From Hydrogenimonas sp. SS33 (GTDB taxonomy: Bacteria > Campylobacterota > Campylobacteria > Campylobacterales > Hydrogenimonadaceae), in assembly GCF_040436365.1 (NCBI RefSeq), contig NZ_AP026369.1, forward strand, positions 1,776,501 through 1,840,500: a stretch of DNA of 64,000 bases, read 5' to 3'. The position numbers were made by a program, and so were the translations under genes. Each line of letters starts with the position of its first letter. Position 1 is the stretch's first letter. The notes beneath the pieces are model-generated. The model saw nothing but the letters and a program-made list of their open reading frames with translations, did no database searches and was not told where the DNA came from. This document shows, piece after piece, positions 37,313-45,780 of the stretch.

Positions 37313-37345
37313 TCTTTTCCCGGATTTTCCGGGAGGAGTGCTTCT

Positions 37346-37759
37346 ATGCACACGCGGTTTTTTTTCCTCCTTTTTCTCCTTCTACCCTGGACCCTTCTGG
37401 CCGGTGTCAAGAGTCTCGACATCGCGACCTTCGAAAAGATGCAGCGCTCGGGCGTTCCCGTCGTCGATATCCGCACACCCGCCGAATGGCGGCAGACGGG
37501 GATCATTCCGGGGTCGCACACCATCATGTTCTTCGGCCCCGACGGGCGGTATGACGTGCCGGCTTTTCTTGAAGCGTTGAAAAATCTGGGCATCGACAAA
37601 AAGAGCCCTTTCATTCTGGTCTGCCGCAGCGCCAGCCGCACCAGGATGGTCGGCAACTTCCTCTCCGGCAAGCTGGGGTACGAAAAGGTTTACGACCTTC
37701 AAGGGGGCATTCTGAACTGGATGGCACACCATAAACCGCTGGTTCCCTACCGCCGATGA
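37346..37759 (+). CDS. periplasmic rhodanese-like sulfurtransferase
   Basis: A 137-residue protein with a signal peptide (F-F-L-L-F-L-L-L-P-W-T-L-L-A-G) and one rhodanese domain. The catalytic Cys93 is in L-V-C-R-S-A-S-R, and D-I-R-T-P-A-E-W is the usual second motif. It would move sulfane sulfur in the periplasm. The stop overlaps the next start (ATGA). Confidence 0.85.
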   Translation: MHTRFFFLLFLLLPWTLLAGVKSLDIATFEKMQRSGVPVVDIRTPAEWRQTGIIPGSHTIMFFGPDGRYDVPAFLEALKNLGIDKKSPFILVCRSASRTRMVGNFLSGKLGYEKVYDLQGGILNWMAHHKPLVPYRR

Positions 37760-39255
37760 CGCGCATCGCGTTCTTTCTTTTTTTACAACTTTCGCTTTTC
37801 GCTTCGACGCTGCATCTGACCCTCGGGGCCAACCCGAGCCGGATCAATCCCCTTCTGGCGACCGATAGCGCCAGCGGGGAAGTGACGGGGTGGATCTTCA
37901 ACGGACTGGTCAAATTCGACAGACATGCCAATATCGTCGGCGATCTCGCCGAATCGTGGGAGTTTCTCTCGCCGACGCACCTGCGCTTCCATCTGCGCGA
38001 AGGAGTGAAATGGCAGGATGGCAAACCCTTTACTTCCGAAGATGTGGTTTTTACCTTCGACCTGACCCGTTCCCCCAAACTCTTCACCCCCTATGCCAGC
38101 GACTTCCGCTATGTGAAACGTGTCGTAGCGGTCGACAGTAAGACAGTGGATGTCTTCTACAAAGAGCCCTACTACAAGGCTGTCTCCATCTGGATGATGG
38201 GGATACTCCCGGCCCATCTGTGGCGGGGCGTGAAGGACCCTATGACATCCAGCCTCAACCGCCACCCCGTCGGAACGGGCCCCTACAGGCTGGTCTCCCT
38301 CGCCAACTCCGGGGACGTGGTCCTGAAGGCAAACCCCGATTATTTCGAACACAAGCCCAACATCGAAACGATCCACTACCACTTCATCCCCGATCCGACG
38401 ACCCAGTTTCTGATGCTCAAGGCCCACAAGCTCGACCTGGGTTCTCTGACGCCGCTGCAGATCGAAAAGCAGATCGACGCCTCTTTCAAGGCGTTCTACC
38501 GCATCGTTACCCTGCCGGGGCGGGGGTATACCTACCTGGGTTTCAACCTCAAACGGGACAAATTCAAAGATCCCCGGGTACGCAGGGCGATCGACATGGC
38601 CATCGACAAAAAGGCGTTGGTCGACATTCTCTTTTTCTCCCACGGCAAAGTGTGCCTCGGCCCCTTCATGCCGGGCACCTTCGCCTACCCGAAAAACCCG
38701 CCGAAGCCGCTCTACGACCCCAAGCGGGCAAAGGCGCTGCTGGCGGAGGCCGGGTATGACGAGGCCCATCCGCTGACGTTCACCATTACGACCAACGCCA
38801 ACAACGCCACACGGCTCTATGCCGCCCAGATCATCCAGTATCAACTGGGAAAGATCGGCGTGAAAGTCAAGATTCGGGCGATGGAGTGGCAGGCCTTTTT
38901 GAACACGGTCGTCACACCGCGGCGGTTTGATGCCATTTTGCTGGGCTGGAGCCTGGGGCTCATCCCCGACGCCTACCCCCTCTGGCACTCCGACTCCGAC
39001 AAGCTGGGAGGCTTCAACCTGGTGGGCTACCACAACAAAGAGGTGGACCGGCTCATCGAGGAGGCGGAGCGCAGCACCGATATGAAGAAGGTGGGGCGCC
39101 TCTACCGGAAAATCTTCGGGCTGATCGCCAAAGACCGCCCTTACGTCTTTCTCTACATTCCCGACGCCATCACCGTCGTCAATCGGCGCATCACCCCCAT
39201 CGTCCCCTCCGTCATCGGCATCATGCACAACCAGATCGACTGGATCAAGCCGTGA
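37756..39255 (+). CDS. peptide/nickel-type ABC transporter substrate-binding protein
   Basis: A 499-residue family 5 solute-binding protein with a signal peptide (F-F-L-F-L-Q-L-S-L-F-A). Landmarks are L-A-E-S-W-E-F, F-H-L-R-E-G-V-K-W-Q-D-G-K-P-F-T-S-E-D-V, G-T-G-P-Y and R-R-A-I-D-M-A-I-D. Ligand not predictable (oligopeptides, nickel or other solutes). No permease or ATPase gene is next to it. It overlaps both neighbours by 4 nt, so the rhodanese, binding protein and HAD phosphatase form one operon. Confidence 0.88.
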   Translation: MTRIAFFLFLQLSLFASTLHLTLGANPSRINPLLATDSASGEVTGWIFNGLVKFDRHANIVGDLAESWEFLSPTHLRFHLREGVKWQDGKPFTSEDVVFTFDLTRSPKLFTPYASDFRYVKRVVAVDSKTVDVFYKEPYYKAVSIWMMGILPAHLWRGVKDPMTSSLNRHPVGTGPYRLVSLANSGDVVLKANPDYFEHKPNIETIHYHFIPDPTTQFLMLKAHKLDLGSLTPLQIEKQIDASFKAFYRIVTLPGRGYTYLGFNLKRDKFKDPRVRRAIDMAIDKKALVDILFFSHGKVCLGPFMPGTFAYPKNPPKPLYDPKRAKALLAEAGYDEAHPLTFTITTNANNATRLYAAQIIQYQLGKIGVKVKIRAMEWQAFLNTVVTPRRFDAILLGWSLGLIPDAYPLWHSDSDKLGGFNLVGYHNKEVDRLIEEAERSTDMKKVGRLYRKIFGLIAKDRPYVFLYIPDAITVVNRRITPIVPSVIGIMHNQIDWIKP

Positions 39256-39908
39256 CGCGCCCCATTATCCTTTTCGATCTGGACGGCACCTTGATCGACT
39301 CTACCGAGGCGATCTTGGAAAGTTTCGCCTACGCCTGCCGGAGATTCGGCAAAGCGGTGCCGGATCGGGAGAGGGTGACGGCGATGATCGGTATTCCCCT
39401 GGGGGCCATGTTCGAGCGAACCGGCGTCCCCGACGGGGAGGTGCCGCGCTTCGTGGAAGCCTACAAAGAGCGCTACCGGGCCATCAGCTGCGAAAAGACC
39501 CGGCTGCTTCCCGGGGCGAAAGAGGCGCTGGAGAGGGCATCGGCTTTCGCGCGCCTCGGCGTGGTGACGACCAAAACGGGAAAATACTCCATCGAAATTC
39601 TGAAGCATCTGGGGGTGATGGATTGCTTCGAGACCCTGGTGGGCAGTGAAGATGTTACCCGCCACAAACCCCATCCCGAACCGATTTTCGAAGCGCTTCG
39701 GCGCATGGGCGGAACGCCCGCAGCCGTCTGGATGGTGGGAGATACGACGATGGATATGGAGGCGGCGAAACGTGCCGGTGCGGGGGCGGTGGCGGTAGGG
39801 TGCGGGTACGGGACGCCCGAAGCCCTCGAAGGTTGCAGCGACAAGGTGGCAAAAGATGCCGTGGAGGCGGTGGAGTGGATCGCCCGCAGCCTTCGGGAGA
39901 GAGGCTGA
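39252..39908 (+). CDS. HAD-family phosphatase (phosphoglycolate-phosphatase-like)
   Basis: A 218-residue HAD hydrolase with the nucleophile motif F-D-L-D-G-T-L-I-D-S near the N-terminus, a helical cap, motif II V-V-T-T-K-T-G, motif III Lys in H-K-P-H-P-E-P and motif IV G-D-T-T-M-D. This is the Gph/PpaX pattern. GTG start at 39252, overlapping the upstream stop. Substrate unknown. Confidence 0.86.
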   Translation: MTRPIILFDLDGTLIDSTEAILESFAYACRRFGKAVPDRERVTAMIGIPLGAMFERTGVPDGEVPRFVEAYKERYRAISCEKTRLLPGAKEALERASAFARLGVVTTKTGKYSIEILKHLGVMDCFETLVGSEDVTRHKPHPEPIFEALRRMGGTPAAVWMVGDTTMDMEAAKRAGAGAVAVGCGYGTPEALEGCSDKVAKDAVEAVEWIARSLRERG

Positions 39909-39982
39909 AAAGGCCCTTTCAAGCCCCGAAAAAACCTGATTTGCCTTCTTCTGTACAAAGCTTGCTTTAAGAGCGCCTGGAT

Positions 39983-40060
39983 TACAATAAGGCTACCTTA
40001 GTGGAAATCAGAACGCCGAGAGACCATGTTTTAGCAGGGTCGGCGTTTTAAAAAGGGAGA
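39983..40060 (+). promoter_or_regulatory. promoter and structured leader of porCDAB
   Basis: TACAAT (39983-39988) is the likely -10, with a start near 39995. The leader holds an 8-bp stem AACGCCGA (40012-40019) / TCGGCGTT (40040-40047) with a 20-nt loop, followed by TTAAAA. This resembles an attenuator, with the GGGAGA ribosome site only 8 nt further on. Confidence 0.5.
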
Positions 40061-40063
40061 ATC

Positions 40064-40621
40064 ATGTTGGAAATTCGCTGGCACTCGCGTGCGGGGCAGG
40101 GGGCGGTTACAGGCGCCAAGGGCCTGGGAGACGTCGTTGCCCGGACAGGAAAGTATGTGCAGGCATTCGCCTTCTACGGATCGGCGAAGCGTGGCGCGGC
40201 GATGACCGCCTACAACCGTATCGACGATGAAGAGATTCTGAACCATCAGAAGTTCATGCATCCAGACTATGTCCTCGTCATCGACCCGGCGCTGACCTAC
40301 ACCGCCGACATCACGGCGAACGAGAAAGAGACGACCAAATATATCATCACGACCCACCTGAGCAAAGAGGAGCTCATCGAGAGCCAGCCCAAACTGAAGG
40401 GAAAAGAGGTTTATGTCGTCGACTGTATGCAGATCTCTCTCGACACGATCGGACGGGCCATTCCCAACACGCCGATGCTGGGAGCTCTGATGAAGGTTTC
40501 GGGAATGTTCGATCTGGACTATTTCCAGAATGCGATGAAGAGCGTTCTCGCGAAATTCCCCCAGAAGATTATCGATGCGAACATGGCGGCGATCGAGCGC
40601 GCCTACAATTCAGTGAAGTGA
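40064..40621 (+). CDS. porC: pyruvate:ferredoxin (flavodoxin) oxidoreductase, gamma subunit
   Basis: A 185-residue gamma subunit with the N-terminal W-H-S-R-A-G-Q-G-A-V-T-G-A-K-G-L-G-D. With the next three genes it forms the four-subunit enzyme that oxidises pyruvate to acetyl-CoA, or runs in reverse during the reductive TCA cycle. The gene order gamma-delta-alpha-beta is that of Helicobacter porCDAB. Confidence 0.94.
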   Translation: MLEIRWHSRAGQGAVTGAKGLGDVVARTGKYVQAFAFYGSAKRGAAMTAYNRIDDEEILNHQKFMHPDYVLVIDPALTYTADITANEKETTKYIITTHLSKEELIESQPKLKGKEVYVVDCMQISLDTIGRAIPNTPMLGALMKVSGMFDLDYFQNAMKSVLAKFPQKIIDANMAAIERAYNSVK

Positions 40622-40631
40622 GGAAAGAGAC

Positions 40632-41018
40632 ATGAAATATCTTGGATGGGACGAACTGCTTCCCGGAGCGATCCTCTTTTCGTTCGACGAAGAGCTCGAC
40701 AAAGATGCCAGCTACATTCTGCCCGAAGAGCGGCCCTATGCGGAGACCAACTCCCACGAAGCCTATGTCGGCGACTGGCGCGTACTCAAGCCGGTCTACA
40801 ACCGGGACCTCTGCATCGATTGCCAGTTCTGCTGGATCTACTGCCCCGATGTCTCCATCATCTCCCGTGACAAGAAGATGATCGGCGTCGACTACGACCA
40901 CTGCAAAGGGTGCGGTATCTGCGTGGAAGTGTGCCCGACCAACCCCAAATCGCTCCTGATGTTCGAGGAGCGTATTCCCAATGAAGAAGCTCTGGCCCAG
41001 TGGCCCGAGAAAGAATGA
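40632..41018 (+). CDS. porD: pyruvate:ferredoxin oxidoreductase, delta (ferredoxin) subunit
   Basis: A 128-residue protein with two 4Fe-4S motifs, C-I-D-C-Q-F-C-W-I-Y-C-P and C-K-G-C-G-I-C-V-E-V-C-P. It carries electrons from the TPP site to external ferredoxin or flavodoxin. An AGGAAAG site precedes the ATG. Confidence 0.94.
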   Translation: MKYLGWDELLPGAILFSFDEELDKDASYILPEERPYAETNSHEAYVGDWRVLKPVYNRDLCIDCQFCWIYCPDVSIISRDKKMIGVDYDHCKGCGICVEVCPTNPKSLLMFEERIPNEEALAQWPEKE

Positions 41019-41030
41019 CAGGAGAATTTT

Positions 41031-42251
41031 ATGGCTGAAAAAATGGAATTGAACGAAGTAGAGGTTTGGGACGGCAACATGGCGGCCAGCCAGGCGCTGC
41101 GCCAGGCCCAGATCGATGTCGTGGCGGCCTACCCCATTACCCCCTCGACCCCGGTCGTGCAGAATTACGGCTCTTTCCTCGCCAACGGTTATGTCGACGG
41201 TGAGTTTGTTATGGTCGAGAGCGAGCATGCGGCGATGTCCGGTTGTGTCGGCGCCGCGGCGGCTGGCGGCCGTGTCGCCACGGCGACAAGCTCCCAGGGG
41301 TTCGCCCTGATGGTAGAGGTGCTCTACCAGGCCAGCGGTATGCGCCTGCCTATCGTACTGGTCGTCGTCAACCGTGCACTGGCGGCGCCGTTGAACGTCA
41401 ACGGCGACCACTCCGACATGTATCTGGGGCGCGACAGCGGCTGGATCCAGCTCGATGCCTACAATGCCCAGGAGGCCTATGACCTGACACTCATGGCATT
41501 CCGCATCGGCGAAGATGTGGATATACGCCTGCCCGTCATGGTCCATCAGGACGGATTCATCACCTCCCACACCGCAGAGAATGTCCGGCCTCTCAGTGAC
41601 GACGAAGCCTACGCATTCATCGGCGAATATCCGATGGTCAACGCGATGCTCGACCTGGCCAAACCCGTCACCTACGGGGTCCAGACCGAAGAGGATTGGC
41701 ACTTCGAGCACAAGGCGCGCCAGCACCATGACCTGATGACCAAAGTCTTCGGCAAGGTCGAAGAGGTTTTCGATGCCTTCGAAAAGAAGACGGGGCGTAA
41801 ATACAATATCGTCGAAGAGTATTTCATGGACGATGCCGACGTGGCGATCGTCGCATTGGGAACCACCGTCGACACGGCCGCCTATGTGGCGGAGAAACTG
41901 CGCAAAGAGGGAATCAAAGCGGGTGTCGTCTCTCCCCGGCTCATCCGCCCCTGGCCCCATGCGCAGATGATGGAGGCCCTCAAGGGTGTCAAAGCGGTGG
42001 CCTGTCTGGACCGCAGCAGCCCCAACGGCGCCATGGGAATGCTCTACAACGAAGTGGCGGCGACGATGTACCAGAGCGACAGCAAACCGGTCATCACCAA
42101 CTATGTCTACGGTCTCGGCGGCCGGGACTTTACGGTCGAACACGCCGAAAATATCTACAAAGAGCTGGCGGCCAACGCGGAAGCCGGCAAACCGACAACA
42201 CCACTGCAGCAGTTCATCGGCCTTCGCGGACCGAAACTGTCGTTTTATTGA
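41031..42251 (+). CDS. porA: pyruvate:ferredoxin oxidoreductase, alpha subunit
   Basis: A 406-residue alpha subunit with Y-P-I-T-P-S-T-P, V-E-S-E-H-A-A-M-S-G-C-V-G-A-A-A-A-G-G and N-R-A-L-A-A-P-L-N-V-N-G-D-H-S-D. These mark the pyruvate-specific (rather than 2-oxoglutarate) branch in related enzymes. 12 nt from porD. Confidence 0.95.
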   Translation: MAEKMELNEVEVWDGNMAASQALRQAQIDVVAAYPITPSTPVVQNYGSFLANGYVDGEFVMVESEHAAMSGCVGAAAAGGRVATATSSQGFALMVEVLYQASGMRLPIVLVVVNRALAAPLNVNGDHSDMYLGRDSGWIQLDAYNAQEAYDLTLMAFRIGEDVDIRLPVMVHQDGFITSHTAENVRPLSDDEAYAFIGEYPMVNAMLDLAKPVTYGVQTEEDWHFEHKARQHHDLMTKVFGKVEEVFDAFEKKTGRKYNIVEEYFMDDADVAIVALGTTVDTAAYVAEKLRKEGIKAGVVSPRLIRPWPHAQMMEALKGVKAVACLDRSSPNGAMGMLYNEVAATMYQSDSKPVITNYVYGLGGRDFTVEHAENIYKELAANAEAGKPTTPLQQFIGLRGPKLSFY

Positions 42252-42263
42252 GAGGAGTGCACG

Positions 42264-43226
42264 ATGAGTGAAATCAAAAAAATCAAAAACCTGAAAGAGT
42301 TTTCCACTTCCGCGGACCGATTCGAAGGGGCGAACCTTCTCTGTCCCGGATGTGCGCACTCGATCATCGTCCGCGAAGTTTTGAATGCGACCCACGATCC
42401 GCTGATTCTGGCGGCTTCCACCGGATGTCTGGAAGTGTGTACGGCGGTCTACCCCTACACCTCATGGGACAACAGCTGGATCCACATCGGTTTCGAGAAC
42501 GGCTCCACCGCCATCGCCGGCGCGGAGGCGATGTACAAAGCCCGCAAGCGCAAAGGAAAATTGCCTAAATCTTGCGAGGGAAAAACTCCCAAATTCGTCG
42601 CCTTCGGTGGCGACGGTGCAACCTATGACATCGGCTTCCAGTGGATTTCCGGCTGTTTCGAGCGGGGCCACGACATGATGTACGTCTGTCTCGACAACGA
42701 AGTCTACGCCAACACGGGCGGCCAGCGCTCCTCCTCCACGCCCATCGGCGCCAGTACCACGACGGCTCCGGCCGGACGTGTCAGCTACGGTGAAAAGATG
42801 ATGAAAAAGGATATCGTCGGCATCATGGCGGCTCACGGTGCCCCCTATGTCGCCCAGGTCGCTCCCAACAAGTGGAAAGATATGGTCAAGAAGATCCAGA
42901 AAGGGTTCGAAACAGAAGGCCCTGTCTTCATCAACGCCATGAGCGCCTGTACGACCGAGTGGAAGTTCGCGCCGGACGATACCATCGCCATCTCCGACCT
43001 GGCGACCGACTCGCTGGTCTTCCCTCTCTACGAGATCGAAAACGGTACGAAGCTGCGCATCACCTACCGCCCCAAAAACAAGGTGCCGGTACGCGACTAC
43101 CTGGGAGCCCAGGGCCGCTTCAAGCACCTCTTCAAGCCCCAGTACGAATATCTCATCGACGAGTGGCAGAAGATGGTCGACGAGCGGTGGGAATACCTCC
43201 AGCGCCGCGAAGAAGCGAGCGTTTAA
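42264..43226 (+). CDS. porB: pyruvate:ferredoxin oxidoreductase, beta (TPP) subunit
   Basis: A 320-residue subunit that binds thiamine diphosphate (G-D-G-A-T-Y-D-I-G, then N-E-V-Y-A-N-T-G-G-Q-R-S). It begins its core with C-P-G-C-A-H-S, part of the 4Fe-4S site. A perfect 10-bp hairpin directly after the stop ends the operon. Confidence 0.95.
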   Translation: MSEIKKIKNLKEFSTSADRFEGANLLCPGCAHSIIVREVLNATHDPLILAASTGCLEVCTAVYPYTSWDNSWIHIGFENGSTAIAGAEAMYKARKRKGKLPKSCEGKTPKFVAFGGDGATYDIGFQWISGCFERGHDMMYVCLDNEVYANTGGQRSSSTPIGASTTTAPAGRVSYGEKMMKKDIVGIMAAHGAPYVAQVAPNKWKDMVKKIQKGFETEGPVFINAMSACTTEWKFAPDDTIAISDLATDSLVFPLYEIENGTKLRITYRPKNKVPVRDYLGAQGRFKHLFKPQYEYLIDEWQKMVDERWEYLQRREEASV

Positions 43227-43250
43227 GCAAAAGCCCGGAAGGGCTTTTGC
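43227..43250 (+). terminator. hairpin terminator after porB
   Basis: GCAAAAGCCC-ggaa-GGGCTTTTGC, a perfect 10-bp stem starting at the base after the stop codon. No T run follows on this strand outside the stem, but TTTT lies within its 3' arm. Confidence 0.65.
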
Positions 43251-43254
43251 AACG

Positions 43255-43365
43255 AAAAGTTAAAAACTAAAAACTAAAATTTTTTCTTTCTAGCCGATAC
43301 TATCCTCCCTTTGTACAATATGAAAATAACCGTCATGACGGAAACCCTTAATTTTTAGTTTTTAA
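43255..43365. repeat. AAAAACT heptamer cassette before luxS
   Basis: Four heptamers AAAAGTT, AAAAACT, AAAAACT, AAAATTT (43255-43282) and two inverted ones TTTTTAG, TTTTTAA (43352-43365) flank a core. The core holds the luxS promoter (TACAAT 43315-43320) and the perfect palindrome CCGTCATGACGG (43330-43341) just after the predicted start site. Confidence 0.72.
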
Positions 43366-43381
43366 GTTCAAAAGGAAATCC

Positions 43382-43897
43382 ATGCCACTGCTCGAAAGTT
43401 TCACCGTCGACCATACCATTATGCCTGCGCCGGCCGTGCGCAAGGCCAAAACCATGACAACGCCCTGCGGCGATACGATTACCGTCTTCGACCTGCGTTT
43501 CTGCAAGCCCAACAAGGAGCAGATGGGGGAGAAGGGTATCCACACCCTCGAACACCTCTTCGCGGGGTTCATGCGCGACCATCTCAACGGGGACGGGGTG
43601 GAAATTATCGACATCTCCCCCATGGGGTGCCGGACCGGTTTTTATATGAGCGTCATCGGCGCGCCCGACGAAGAGCGGGTCGCCAAAGCGTGGGAAGCCT
43701 CCATGCGGGACGTGCTCGCCGTCAAAAGCATGGAGGATATTCCGGAACTCAATATCTACCAGTGCGGAAGCTGCAAAATGCACTCTCTGGACGAAGCCAA
43801 AGCAATCGCCAAAGGTGTGCTGGAGCGGGGCATCGGCATCATGCACAATGAAGATCTGAAACTCGATCCCGAAAAGCTCAAGGGCGCCAAATGCTGA
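43382..43897 (+). CDS. luxS: S-ribosylhomocysteine lyase (autoinducer-2 synthesis)
   Basis: Cleaves S-ribosylhomocysteine to homocysteine and the AI-2 precursor. 171 residues. Zinc ligands His54, His58 (H-T-L-E-H) and Cys128 (Q-C-G-S-C), general base Glu57 and catalytic Cys83 (M-G-C-R-T-G-F) are all present. An AAAGGA site precedes the ATG. The next gene starts within its last 7 nt. Confidence 0.97.
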   Translation: MPLLESFTVDHTIMPAPAVRKAKTMTTPCGDTITVFDLRFCKPNKEQMGEKGIHTLEHLFAGFMRDHLNGDGVEIIDISPMGCRTGFYMSVIGAPDEERVAKAWEASMRDVLAVKSMEDIPELNIYQCGSCKMHSLDEAKAIAKGVLERGIGIMHNEDLKLDPEKLKGAKC

Positions 43898-44193
43898 TCG
43901 TGCTTCCCCTCTGCGAAGCGGATGCCAAAAAGGCGAAACTGACGATGATGGAAGATGCCGCAACGTGGGGCGTTCTCACCTTCGACGAAGGAGAGGTGAA
44001 AAAGATCGACTTCCTGGACCGCTGGGAGGATGTGGAGGATTTCATCGACTATGCCATCGTCGCCAAACAGGGCGAACCCATCTGGCCCTTCATGGAAGAG
44101 AATATCTTCGTCCTTGTCGCCCAAGAAGGGGCAAGCATCGACGAAGTGATGGAGGGGTTCAAGTTCAAGGAGCTGCATGAGGCGACATTTTAA
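43891..44193 (+). CDS. uncharacterised protein coupled to luxS, NifX/NifB-domain-like
   Basis: A 100-residue cytosolic protein ([10 protein letters not shown]... [17 protein letters not shown]). The alternating pattern loosely recalls the dinitrogenase iron-molybdenum cofactor domain, but the usual H-F-G signature is not visible, so this is tentative. Its start overlaps luxS by 7 nt, pointing to shared expression. Confidence 0.6.
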   Translation: MLIVLPLCEADAKKAKLTMMEDAATWGVLTFDEGEVKKIDFLDRWEDVEDFIDYAIVAKQGEPIWPFMEENIFVLVAQEGASIDEVMEGFKFKELHEATF

Positions 44194-44253
44194 TAGTACG
44201 TATGTGAAAGCGAAGCTTCCGCATCCTGCGCTAACGCTGAGTTCGCTTCGGAA

Positions 44254-44283
44254 GCGGGCCCACGCGCAGCTAAACCGCGCTTT
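44254..44283 (-). repeat. 30-bp palindromic repeat shared with the fliQ upstream region
   Basis: On the minus strand this reads AGCGCGGTTTAGCTGCGCG followed by TGGGCCCGCTT. It matches 18282-18311 with about one change in 28 nt. Both copies adjoin a GTGAAAA-type cassette. The stretch 44194-44253 is GC-rich with GAAGC/GCTTC palindromes and no gene. Confidence 0.65.
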
Positions 44284-44286
44284 TCA

Positions 44287-44412
44287 GTGAAAAGTTAAAA
44301 ACTAAAAACTAAAAGTTTAGGATGGTCGCTTCGCTCCTTTTTTCAAACCATTTGTCCGCGTCAGCAGTTCACCAATATTTTTAGTTTTTAACTTTTAGTT
44401 GTTAGTTGATAA
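44287..44412. repeat. inverted heptamer cassette before the MnmC-like gene
   Basis: Left arm GTGAAAA, GTTAAAA, ACTAAAA, ACTAAAA (44287-44314). Right arm TTTTTAG, TTTTTAA, CTTTTAG, TTGTTAG, TTGATAA (44378-44412). The core starts GGATGGTCGCTTCGCTCC, as at 10491 and 18134. The final A of the last unit is the first base of the next gene's ATG. Confidence 0.82.
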
Positions 44413-45164
44413 TGAAAAATTTAAATCTTGTAAAGACCCAAGACGGCACCTTTACCGCCCGTTCCCAAACCTTCGACGAATGCTACCACTCCACCCGCGA
44501 CGGGGCCTTCAGAGAGTCGTTGAAAAAGCATGTGGAGCCCGCTTTTTCGCTGGTCGGCCCTTCAAAGGAGCGGTTGACGGTTCTCGATATCTGTTTCGGG
44601 CTCGGCTACAACACACTGACGACCCTCTACTATGTCAAAAAGAACCATCTTTCCCAAAAGATCCGTATCTTCTCCCCCGAATTCGACGAGGCGCTGGTGC
44701 GTTCGCTCTCCGATTTTCCCTACCCGGACGAACTGCTGCCGTTTAAGGGGGTCATCGAAGCCGTCGCGGCGACGGGCAGGTATGACGATGGAAACTTTTC
44801 CGTCGAAGTGGTTTTTGGGGATGCCCGGGATTTTCTGAAAAAGAGCGGTGAAACCTTCGATATCGTCTATCAGGACGCCTTCAGCCCCAAAAAGAACCCC
44901 CTGCTCTGGACGAAGGAGTATTTTGCCGACCTTGCGGAGCGTTTGGCAAAGGACGGCATTATCACCACCTACTCCTCGGCGACGCCGGTACGGATGGGAA
45001 TGGCGGAAAACGGCCTAAATCTTTTCGTTCCGCCCAACCCGGAAGTGCGCAGCGGCACCATCGCTTCCTTTCGGGACGACCTGCCTCTTGCACCGATCGA
45101 CATGGCCTTGAAAAAAGAACGCAACCCCCGGGCTGCACCACTGTTTGACAAAGACTTTAAATAA
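44412..45164 (+). CDS. MnmC-like SAM-dependent methyltransferase
   Basis: A 250-residue protein matching the methyltransferase domain of MnmC (tRNA mnm5U34 synthesis): L-D-I-C-F-G-L-G-Y-N-T-L motif I, F-D-I-V-Y-Q-D-A-F-S-P-K-K-N-P-L-L-W-T, and T-Y-S-S-A-T-P-V-R. The oxidase half of MnmC is absent. MnmG, which makes the substrate modification, is encoded at 49.6 kb. No ribosome site precedes ATG 44412, because repeat DNA reaches the start codon. Confidence 0.83.
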   Translation: MKNLNLVKTQDGTFTARSQTFDECYHSTRDGAFRESLKKHVEPAFSLVGPSKERLTVLDICFGLGYNTLTTLYYVKKNHLSQKIRIFSPEFDEALVRSLSDFPYPDELLPFKGVIEAVAATGRYDDGNFSVEVVFGDARDFLKKSGETFDIVYQDAFSPKKNPLLWTKEYFADLAERLAKDGIITTYSSATPVRMGMAENGLNLFVPPNPEVRSGTIASFRDDLPLAPIDMALKKERNPRAAPLFDKDFK

Positions 45165-45206
45165 TCCTTAATTTGTGCTATAATCCTTAAAAATAAATTA
45201 AGGATA
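45162..45206 (+). promoter_or_regulatory. promoter with three TAATCCTTAA half-sites
   Basis: TAATCCTTAA occurs at 45162-45171 and 45181-45190 (19-nt step) and inverted as TTAAGGAT at 45198-45205. The last two form an 8-bp inverted repeat overlapping the TATAAT at 45179-45184. The layout looks like an operator. The AAGGAT half-site also serves as ribosome site for the AMMECR1 gene. Confidence 0.5.
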
Positions 45207-45210
45207 TAAT

Positions 45211-45780
45211 ATGAACGGTGAACTTTTACTCCAGATTGCCAGACAATCGATCGCTTCCGCATTCGGCCTGGCGCCGGAAGTGGACAAAGAGGCGCTGGTC
45301 GCCCGGAATCCTGAATTGGCGAAGGAGCAGGCGACCTTTGTGACGCTGACGATTCAGGGACAGTTGCGCGGGTGCATCGGCTCCATCATCCCCCACCGCC
45401 GCCTGATCGACGACCTGGTGGCCAATGCCCGCGCGGCGGCCTTCGAGGACCCCCGCTTCTCTCCCCTGACGAAAGAGGAGTTCGAAAAAGTCGACATCGA
45501 AGTGTCGCTGCTGACGGTACCGCAGCAGCTTCCCTACAGCGATGTGGATGACCTTCGAAGAAAGATCCGCCCCGGAGTGGACGGCGTCATTCTCCAGCTT
45601 GACGGCCGCCAGGCAACCTTTTTGCCGCAGGTCTGGGAGGAGTTGAACGACTTCGACCTCTTTTTCGCCCACCTCTGCGTCAAAGCGGGCCTCCCCCAGA
45701 ACTGCCTGGCATACCACCCCGTGATCTTTACCTATCAGGTGGAGAAGTTCAAAGAGTGTGACAGTGCGGGGTGTCGTTGA
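45211..45780 (+). CDS. AMMECR1-domain protein (AmmeMemoRadiSam system protein A)
   Basis: A 189-residue cytosolic protein with the invariant L-R-G-C-I-G-S of the AMMECR1 fold, plus [11 protein letters not shown] and F-L-P-Q-V-W-E. The family often occurs with a Memo protein and a radical-SAM enzyme; neither is next to it here. The biochemical role is not established. A heptamer array begins at the base after its TGA. Confidence 0.86.
   Translation: MNGELLLQIARQSIASAFGLAPEVDKEALVARNPELAKEQATFVTLTIQGQLRGCIGSIIPHRRLIDDLVANARAAAFEDPRFSPLTKEEFEKVDIEVSLLTVPQQLPYSDVDDLRRKIRPGVDGVILQLDGRQATFLPQVWEELNDFDLFFAHLCVKAGLPQNCLAYHPVIFTYQVEKFKECDSAGCR

Noticed and set aside
37783-39228. 481-codon minus-strand frame opposite the peptide-binding protein
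   Set aside because: The sense gene has a signal peptide and family motifs and overlaps its operon neighbours; the antisense frame has none.
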